64,000 nucleotides of DNA from Zhengitettix transpicula (Eukaryota; Arthropoda; Insecta; Orthoptera; Tetrigidae). Positions 58,160 through 64,000 of this stretch are shown here, one piece after another; position 1 is the stretch's first letter, and each line of letters starts with the position of its first letter. Location of the stretch: positions 134,671,032-134,735,031 of the forward strand of contig CM073591.1 of NCBI GenBank assembly GCA_037074705.1, written 5' to 3'. Below the pieces are notes generated by a model that ran no database searches, was not told the origin of the DNA, and saw only the letters and a list, made by a program, of their open reading frames with translations. Both the position numbers and the translations under genes were made by a program.

Positions 58160-59071
58160 GCTGGTTACTTAACTCGTATAAATTATTTGTCTTTACAAGA
58201 TTAATTGCAATACGTGAGTAAAACCAATTTATTTACTTAATGAAAATAACAGGTAAAATCTTTTTGTATAATACAAATATGCCGACATACAAACTGCTTT
58301 GAAATTTGTGAAATTGTGTTCTTTATTATATTGTATAAACAGAAGTTGTGAGTCTCTCAAAGTGGATGTGATGTTTTAAATAAACTAATTTGCGGTTTAC
58401 ATAGTTGTCTAACGAATGAGTAGAATATATAATGTTGCTTAACGAGTAACAAACATCAACTAACTAAAACCAAATTTGAAAACGCCACACAACAATAGGG
58501 AATATAGTTTTTGGGCACTTCCAAATGAAGCCTTTTATTCTGAGCTAGTTGACTTCTTCCTCATCGTCTTATTTACATCTGAGATGAGAAACCAGCGATA
58601 CTAATTAAACTGTCGGATGCTTGCATCTTAGGTTGAAATAATGGTCACAGTAGCTCGGATGGTCGGATGGTCGCTCCACATTGTTACTACAATTTTTCCA
58701 TGTTTGTTTGTAAAATGTAATTGTAAGGTTATATTAATTAACTTAAAATATGTTTTGAACTTCGATTTTCAAGTTTAAAAATTGAGAAGATGCCTTGGTT
58801 GTTTGGTTGTCTGATCTTTCCGGATCGGCGCAAAGTTTGTTGTGGAACTAAGGTTTAGTTCCTCTGCTGCTACTTCGACTTGGATGAGTTCAGCTACCTC
58901 TTCTTCAACGTTGACGTCCAGTTAATGCTGGAGCATCTACTTGTTTTCTTGGAGTTTGGATTGGTTCATTAATAGCCAGTCACCAAATCTCGCATTCCCG
59001 ACTGTCGCTGCTCGAAGGTCTCTTTTGTAAACGTTACTCCTTCTTCTTTTGTTTAGTTCTTGGGTGCGAGA
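58158..59071. other. Non-coding DNA
   Basis: Nothing recognised. Confidence 0.4.
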
Positions 59072-59626
59072 ATGTCTGTAAAGGAAGTCTGCGAGACGAT
59101 TCTCTCGCAGGTGAACCTCCCCAGAGAGCTCTGGAGGAGGCTACCTTTGAGGATGCCATCACATCTCTCTGGTTTTTGAACTAAGGTTCCCACAATCCGA
59201 GGCACCTCGAACTGTTTTGAGAGGTATATGTTACGGGGTCGCAGACCTTGGGCATACGGTAAGAGTTGTCCGCTATTCCTGTTGGAATAGTCGGCCAGAT
59301 GCCTCCTAAACTGGCCAAGGCATGGCGTGGGCTAAGCTGAGACCCCACAGCAAACCTCTCCCACCATCGGAAGGGCGTGGGACAAGTACCAAATGACCGA
59401 CCTATCTGATGCACGTTTTTCTAGGGTATTCCCTGCATCACTTTTAGGTGAATTGCCGGGTAGGATCCTTAAACCATAGCCCGGGGACCCTAGTTAACCA
59501 TTGGCTACCTTCCTCTACCCTTCCGCATCACCCCTTTCAAATCCCTTCCTATGTTATTAAAGGGGAGTTTTCACCATGTGGATTACCCTCGTGTAGCCTG
59601 TTACCCTAAAAAAAAGTATGTCTGTA
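59072..59626 (+). mobile_element. poly(A)-tailed retroposon, copy 14, with 9-bp target duplication
   Basis: Direct repeat ATGTCTGTA at 59072-59080 and 59618-59626 brackets a 537-bp insertion. The 5' hairpin CTGCGAGACGATTCTCTCGC lies at 59090-59109 and the A-run of eight follows TACCCT near 59610. Nearly full-length and well matched to copy 12 in inverse orientation. The minus-strand frame 59181-59414 is a by-product. Confidence 0.92.
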
Positions 59627-59747
59627 GAACATACTGATTCGATTGAACACGTATCCGTTATCTAATTTCACAAGATAATGCAAACGACCAAGGTTCTGGA
59701 TGATCGTCCCCGCCTAATGTAACCACGTTTTTCAATAGAGTTGTTCA

Positions 59748-59915
59748 TGTTGTTGTTGATTAATAGAAGTAAAACAGGTCTCGTTGCAATAACGTCTATT
59801 TATTACTCTCACAATCGGCACACCTACGTCACACTACAATCCGTCTCTCCCTCGTCTACAGCTAACTACTACTTACAATCGTCTTTGGTATATAAAACTC
59901 TTTGTTGTCCCTACA
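59748..59915 (-). repeat. BEL/Pao element, 3' LTR
   Basis: Aligns with 63050-63208: shared AACGTCTAT, ATTACTCTCACAATCGGCAC, CCGTCTCTCCCTCGTCT, AACTACTACTTACAATCG and TTTGGTATATAAAACT. On the element strand (minus) it starts TGTAGGG, has a TATA-like TTTTATATACC and the poly(A) signal AATAAA, and ends ACAACAACA. It begins directly after the end of the pol reading frame, the normal arrangement in this family. Confidence 0.85.
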
Positions 59916-59917
59916 GT

Positions 59918-60540
59918 CTCTGGTCCTCCACATCCTCCCCACCCTGGTCGATTTCCAGTGGTACGACCAGCTGTACAGGTCGGCTGATGTTGGTTCCATT
60001 TGCGGTTCGGAGGATGAGTGTCCGCACCTTCCCGTCTCTGCCACGTCTGGTCTCGATGATGCGAGCCTTCTGCCACATATGACGAAGTTTCAGGTCATCT
60101 TGAAGTAGGATGATTTCACTAATCCTACTCTCCGGTGTTGGTCCTTTCGGTCGTCAAACCTCGTGGAAACTTCTCGAATTCATTAGGTACTCCTTCTTCC
60201 ATCTCTTTAGAAGGTCCGCATACAGTTTCTCGCTCAACTTATTCTCTTTCTTCAGGTCAGTCTTAATTTTAGGTTCTTGACCGTAAGGTAATTCCGTTAG
60301 TCTTTTGCCGACAATAAATTGACGAGGTGTCAAGATCTCAAGTCCATCTTGGATTATTGGCCTTGAATTTATTGCGGCTTCAACTTCAACTAGTACGGTT
60401 CTCAGCGTCTCTTCGTTCACATTGGCTTTACCAAATACCTTACTCAAGCAGCGTTTGGTGGTTCCAACCATTCGTTACCACCAACCTCCCCACCAAGACG
60501 CACGTGGTACTATAAATTTCCACGTGATGTTAATATGGGC
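59918..60540 (-). pseudogene. BEL/Pao pol, integrase C-terminal part
   Basis: The 105-codon frame at 60154-60471 begins with VGTTKRCLSKVFGKANV and continues through VLVEVEAAINSRPI and LTPRQFIVGKRL, the part of BEL/Pao integrase that follows the catalytic core. Nearer the LTR (59920-60070) another frame gives RDGKVRTLILRTANGT and LVVPLEI, the usual C-terminal ending of pol, which stops at the 3' LTR. An in-frame TAA at 60475-60477 lies where relatives carry the catalytic Glu of the D,D,E triad. At least two frame changes separate the pieces. Confidence 0.85.
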
Positions 60541-61227
60541 AAATTGTTGACTAGTGCATGAATCGGAGTAAGTTCCGAGAGCTCTCTACTGGCTGCCAGA
60601 AACGTGCGTGCGTTATCAGAGTAAACTGTATGTGGAATTCCTCTTCTTCCTGTGAATCGTCTGAAAGCCATGAGGAAGTTATCCGTTCTCATTCCAGATG
60701 CGAGTTCAAGATGAACAGCTCTTGTCGTTGCGCATGTGAATAGTGCGATATACCATTTTTCTAGCAGACTCCCCACCTTGACGTACAGGGGACCTGCGAA
60801 GTCTACTCCTGTTACTTCAAATGGTTTACTGGTTAGAAGGTGATCAGCAGGTAAAGGCGCTTCTGTTACTTCAAATGGTTTACTGGATAGAAGGCGATCA
60901 GCAGGTAAAGGCGCTTCTATTTCTTGTCCTGGAAAATTCCTCGCAATTTTGCATAATATTAATACTGGTGAGAAAATTCCAAGTAGGTCATAAATTTTGC
61001 AGTTGCCCTTAGAAGCTGACGCTTTGTACAAGGTTGTTCTATAATTGTACTGATGATGTCTTTATGGTCAAATAACAAATAATCAGTCTCTGTGTTCCAG
61101 ATGACTCCTAGAACTCGTGTAGTTTGCTTACTTTCCTGTGTTTCAGCTAACCATATGCTGCTTAGTGGTGCAGAGTTCATCGCCCATTTCGCCATTGGCA
61201 TCTGTATCTGCCGAAGGAGGCCTTTGT
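60510..61227 (-). pseudogene. BEL/Pao pol, RT end fused to integrase
   Basis: From 61227 downward the frame gives LLRQIQMPMAKW, TTRVLGVIWNTETDYLLFD and CTKRQLLRATAK, typical of the RT end of BEL/Pao pol. After a frameshift near 60990 it reads KIYDLLGIFSPVL and jumps, without RNase H, to the linker before integrase (EIEAPLPADR) and the integrase core (TGVDFAGPLYVK, CATTRAVHLELA, YSDNARTF), which holds the first two catalytic Asp residues. Upstream zinc-binding residues are lost. The linker contains an 18-codon in-frame tandem duplication. Confidence 0.88.
60810..60917 (-). repeat. 54-bp tandem duplication in the integrase linker
   Basis: Units 60810-60863 and 60864-60917 differ only at two positions (GGTTAGAAGGTG against GGATAGAAGGCG). 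It adds 18 codons in frame (EAPLPADxLLxSKPFEVT twice). High identity of the units compared with the diverged LTRs suggests the duplication is recent. Confidence 0.93.
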
Positions 61228-61518
61228 ATTTACATTGAAAGTCGCAGTAGTCGGGGTGTATAGGCCTACGTCTAGTGCAGATGAAAATTTTCCTGGAATT
61301 TTTTGTGTGATCATAGCTCCTTCAACTTCTTGATTCAGGAAGTCCATGAGCTGCGTGATATTTCTCTCAGGTATCTTCTCTATTTTGGCATAAATAATCC
61401 ACCGGCGGCATATGTCGTCGGAAAAAGCACGTAAAAGGTTTCGAGTTATCATTCGCCCGTAATAATCTACGTTTTCATCCAAAGCTTTTAGTGGGTGAAT
61501 GCGTCTATTACATTCAAT
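61227..61518 (-). pseudogene. BEL/Pao gag, C-terminal piece
   Basis: Open frame from the insertion junction to the RT fusion: ECNRRIHPLKALDENVDYYG, ITRNLLRAFSDDICRRWI, FLNQEVEGAMITQK. This is the DUF1759-type gag region of BEL/Pao elements. It joins directly to RT sequence near 61227, so the gag end and protease are deleted. The frame running on to 61716 continues through the antisense of an inserted LINE and is chimeric. Confidence 0.82.
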
Positions 61519-62077
61519 CCAAAAACTGACATGAAAAAACCACATAAAAGCCAAAAAGGAACAACTTAAACTAAAAACTAAAAACATGCACTGGCTACTT
61601 GGACGAAAATCCCAGCTCACTACTGAAAACAAACTGCTTCTGTATAAAACCATACTAATACCTATATTTTCTGACGGGATCGAATTATGGGGATGCAGCA
61701 AACCATCAAATATCAAGATTTTGCAGACTTTTCAAAGAAATTGCGTACCCTAGTCAATGCACCGTGGTACATCAGCAACCATACACTCCATCACGACCTC
61801 AAAATTCCATTTATTTCAGAAACCGTCAAGATGTATGCCACCAAAAGCAAAGAAAGAACACTAAACCACCGCAACAAATGCATCGCCGACCTCTACCTCC
61901 AACAACCCGCAGCAAGAAGATTGAAGAGATTATGGCCAGAAGACATCACTAAATAAATCCAGGAGACCCGCCACTGGACGGTGCCCTACTCAAGACAATA
62001 GCTTAATAATTAAACAATTTACTTATTACTCTAACTGTTAAGAGTAGATTGTAAATAAGCAACCGAAATTTTAAAAA
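61519..62077 (+). mobile_element. Nested jockey-like LINE fragment
   Basis: 559 bp inserted in the BEL/Pao gag in the opposite orientation. It carries HIKAKKEQLKLKTKNMHWLL, LTTENKLLLYKTILIPI and IELWG, then after a frameshift near 61735 LVNAPWYISNHTLHHDLK and RRLKRLWPEDITK with a stop. These are the C-terminal motifs seen at 31059-31481. The 3' UTR ends in an A-run at 62073-62079. It is flanked by AAT at 61516-61518 and 62078-62080, and taking it out restores the gag frame exactly. It is 5'-truncated and inactive. Confidence 0.9.
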
Positions 62078-62743
62078 AATGAATGTATTGTTCAACGTGT
62101 CGGGAGTAGCATGCAATATTGGCTTAAGATTTTCAAGAAAATCAAGATGGGCCTGTATTATTCTATTTTTGTCCCCATATCGAGATATAAGGATGCGCTT
62201 TGTTTCCTCTTACGTGTCAGCTGATATTGCGATACCGTCCACTAAATTTTTTGGTTCTTCTTCATGTAAATAGACATGTTTATTAATCTTGATGGATTGT
62301 TATCAACAGAAGATTGAAATTGTTCCCAAAATATCGACCACTTCTCTACGTCTCCTGCAAATGGTTCTATTTTAATGGAAGGTAATGTCGCAGAATTTAT
62401 AACGGATGTTGTGGATTTTAAATTTAAGCTAGAAGTAACAGCAATTAATTTATTTTCCGTTTCTCAAGTAGCCTTGAGAATGGCTTTCTTCGCAACGTCG
62501 ATGTAGTCTTTGCATATCGTGACGTCAGATTCATAATCTTCATCGGACAGCAGATCGTGTATAGTCATCAAAACTTACGAGTCGATTCAACGCGTCTTCA
62601 AGTCTCACTCTATAATATTCAAAATCAATGTTCGAATCATTATCTTTATTTATTTCACTACTAAACTTAGTAATATTTCGTCTCTCCGAGGTACCCTTTC
62701 TTTTCAAAACTGAAAGACTTTTCGTTTGTTCGTAATTTGCCAT
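62078..62743 (-). pseudogene. BEL/Pao gag, N-terminal piece
   Basis: A likely start Met at 62741-62743 opens a frame with MANYEQTKSLSVLKRKG and FEYYRVRLEDALNRLVSFDD; a Met ten codons earlier (62773) is also possible. After frame breaks, 62330-62400 gives IKIEPFAGDVEKWSIFWEQF, the diagnostic P-F-x-G-(D/N)-x-x-x-W-x-x-F pattern of DUF1759 gag. The last part before the insertion gives IIQAHLDFLENLKPILHATP. Stops and frameshifts interrupt it. Confidence 0.85.
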
Positions 62744-63032
62744 TGTTGGAAGGCGGTGAAGTGAAATGACCACGTAGTATCAAAATTTTTCACAATATGG
62801 AGACACTTGACGACGAATTTCTGACGCGTGAATATGAAAATGGGGCAAATATTGCACTTAACGTGAATATGATAATGCGAACTTACTTTTTCCTCAGCTC
62901 GTCACACTCCACACATGTATAAAATATTTGAAAATCAGCTTACGTATTGTTGAAATCAACAGTGTGGCGTAGCGTCTCGTCTCAAATTGTCGGAAAACAG
63001 GCGTTGTTACTAATCTTCACAGTTCGATATTA

Positions 63033-63049
63033 TCGGAGTTTCGGCACCA
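63033..63049 (-). other. Primer-binding site of the BEL/Pao element
   Basis: Minus-strand TGGTGCCGAAACTCCGA starts one base inside the 5' LTR. Its complement ends in CCA (TCGGAGTTTCGGCACCA), as expected for the 3' end of the tRNA that primes minus-strand DNA synthesis. I do not assign the tRNA species. Confidence 0.85.
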
Positions 63050-63208
63050 TTATTTCGTGGATTAATACAATTAAAACAACGTCTATATATTACTCTCACA
63101 ATCGGCACACCTTCGTCACACTACAAATCCGTCTCTCCCTCGTCTCGTCTATAACTAACTACTACTTACAATCGCCTTTGGTATATAAAACTATTTGTTA
63201 AACCTAGA
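63050..63208 (-). repeat. BEL/Pao element, 5' LTR
   Basis: Partner of 59748-59915. It is about 159 bp, short for this family. The terminal TGT expected at its outer end reads TCT, and the AATAAA seen in the other LTR is mutated to AATATA. Confidence 0.83.
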
Positions 63209-63535
63209 GTCTCTTTTAAACTAACATGTGATAACATTTATAATGTCATATAATAAGTTTAAGAAATAAATATAATAATTTTAATATCTACACACAGACC
63301 ATTAGTGGTTCCTCTTGTAAAATAAATTTTCTGTCTGTTTTTCAGAATTTCGCATAAATACTTAGTCAATTGTTTCTATTTTTATTCTCATATATTCTGA
63401 AAACTTTGAGGGATGCTTCCTTAATTCTTTATAAAGGTGAGGATTGATGGGAAGGGCGTTCTCAAAACTCAAGAAAATAAATTTTTCTATTTTTTATTTT
63501 TATACATAGTTGCATCGTACTCAGTTGCATTTCAC
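63209..63535. other. AT-rich non-coding DNA
   Basis: Nothing recognised. Confidence 0.4.
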
Positions 63536-63539
63536 TTTG

Positions 63540-63655
63540 TCGGGGAAATAATTTGTTAGGGTTTCTTAGTATGGAAACAGACATTTGTACCCTCGCCGGG
63601 ATTCGAAGCCGGGACCTCTGAGATGAAGACAATTATTATTTGTACCACTCGGAGA
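63540..63655 (-). repeat. tRNA-derived SINE-like element, copy 4
   Basis: On the minus strand GGTCCCGGCTTCGAATCCCG holds a B box (63599-63610) that is close to the Pol III consensus and sits in a T-arm-like palindrome. The body runs on through GAGGGTACAAATGTCTG toward 63550. The A-box side is degenerate. Confidence 0.55.
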
Positions 63656-64000
63656 AAGTATGGCTGCTTCATCCGAATCACTCATTTTTACAATATTTGG
63701 CTTGTGCTTCTACAAGATTCGACGTGAAGACACTCAAGCAGAGAGAACGCCACGCTCTCATCGCTGCTCTAGTCGTTTGTCGCAGCTCCAACATAATCAC
63801 ACCCTTAATTGTCAAGAAGTTTTAGCTGTAACTTTCAGAGCGTCTAATTTGATACGGTTATTTCGTTGTGTTGTAGAGCTGATTTTTTATTGTTAATTAA
63901 TGCCCTGCACTTGAACAGGATTTCCTGCACTTTCTTGCACATCGGCCGTGGATCGTTGACCATGTCCGCTGGCCTTTTTTTATTGTTTCAATATTTGAGT
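63656..64000. other. Non-coding DNA at window end
   Basis: Two overlapping plus-strand frames of 61-78 codons lie here with no domain. Nothing recognised. Confidence 0.35.

Larger units (their letters stand above)
59748..63208 (-). mobile_element. Decayed BEL/Pao LTR retrotransposon with nested insertion
   Basis: A 3.46-kb LTR element on the minus strand in the order 5' LTR, primer-binding site, gag, RT end, integrase, pol C-terminus, 3' LTR. Intact BEL/Pao elements are usually about twice this length. Protease, most of RT and RNase H are missing, and a LINE fragment of 559 bp sits in gag. The LTRs differ by small indels and many substitutions, so the insertion is old. No 5-bp target duplication is clear at the ends. 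Several frameshifts and stops; no intact protein can be made. Confidence 0.88.

Noticed and set aside
57956..58204. 82-codon plus-strand frame
   Set aside because: Runs from repeat R3 into the (TC)n(TA)n microsatellite.
61177..61716. 179-codon minus-strand open frame
   Set aside because: Its first third is the antisense of a jockey insertion (61519-62077) and only the rest is BEL/Pao gag. It is a chimera, not a gene.
63599..63610. Possible tRNA gene around a good B box
   Set aside because: No matching A box, acceptor stem or anticodon loop; better read as a SINE head.

Overview
The window reads as non-genic, AT-rich chromosomal DNA from a large repeat-laden insect genome. I infer a cockroach or termite (Blattodea, perhaps Periplaneta). 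The inference rests on insect-type jockey/CR1 and BEL/Pao retrotransposon remains, and on a poly(A)-tailed repeat whose spurious peptide (PDAGFSRVFPAS) I recall from Periplaneta gene predictions; I could not check this recollection. I found no intact host gene, rRNA, functional tRNA or CRISPR array. Almost every open frame lies in a transposon relic, a microsatellite or AT-rich filler.

Layout. 1-10 kb: a LINE 3' tail (1190-1566), a decayed non-LTR reverse transcriptase (3433-4075), fragments of the poly(A)-tailed retroposon, foldback elements and a tRNA-like SINE. 10-20 kb: three compositionally distinct patches of unknown origin (10600-11640, 14720-15150, 16340-17000), one retroposon copy and a long TA/GA microsatellite. 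20-27 kb: empty AT-rich DNA ending in a long hairpin (26840-27053). 28-35 kb: two jockey-like relics (28028-28330, 30283-31675) and three retroposon copies. 35-44 kb: foldback/MITE-like elements, including a nearly perfect 41-bp-arm hairpin (42458-42561). 44.98-46.15 kb: the only strongly GC- and CpG-rich segment, the best candidate for a host promoter or first exon. 46.7-50.4 kb: six retroposon copies, five in a row in one orientation. 51.93-54.54 kb: a degenerate minisatellite of about 29-bp units, interrupted by a LINE tail with a 6-bp target duplication. 56-58 kb: a pair of direct repeats of about 120 bp. 59.7-63.2 kb: a decayed BEL/Pao LTR element on the minus strand with both LTRs, a primer-binding site, internal deletions and a nested jockey fragment.

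The most interesting result is the noncoding retroposon of about 540 bp. It is present in about 14 copies, has an A-rich 3' end and a CTGCGAG/CTCGCAG hairpin at the 5' end, and three copies are bounded by direct repeats of 15, 13 and 9 bp. That is the signature of LINE-type target-primed insertion. I did not find a new multi-gene system here.
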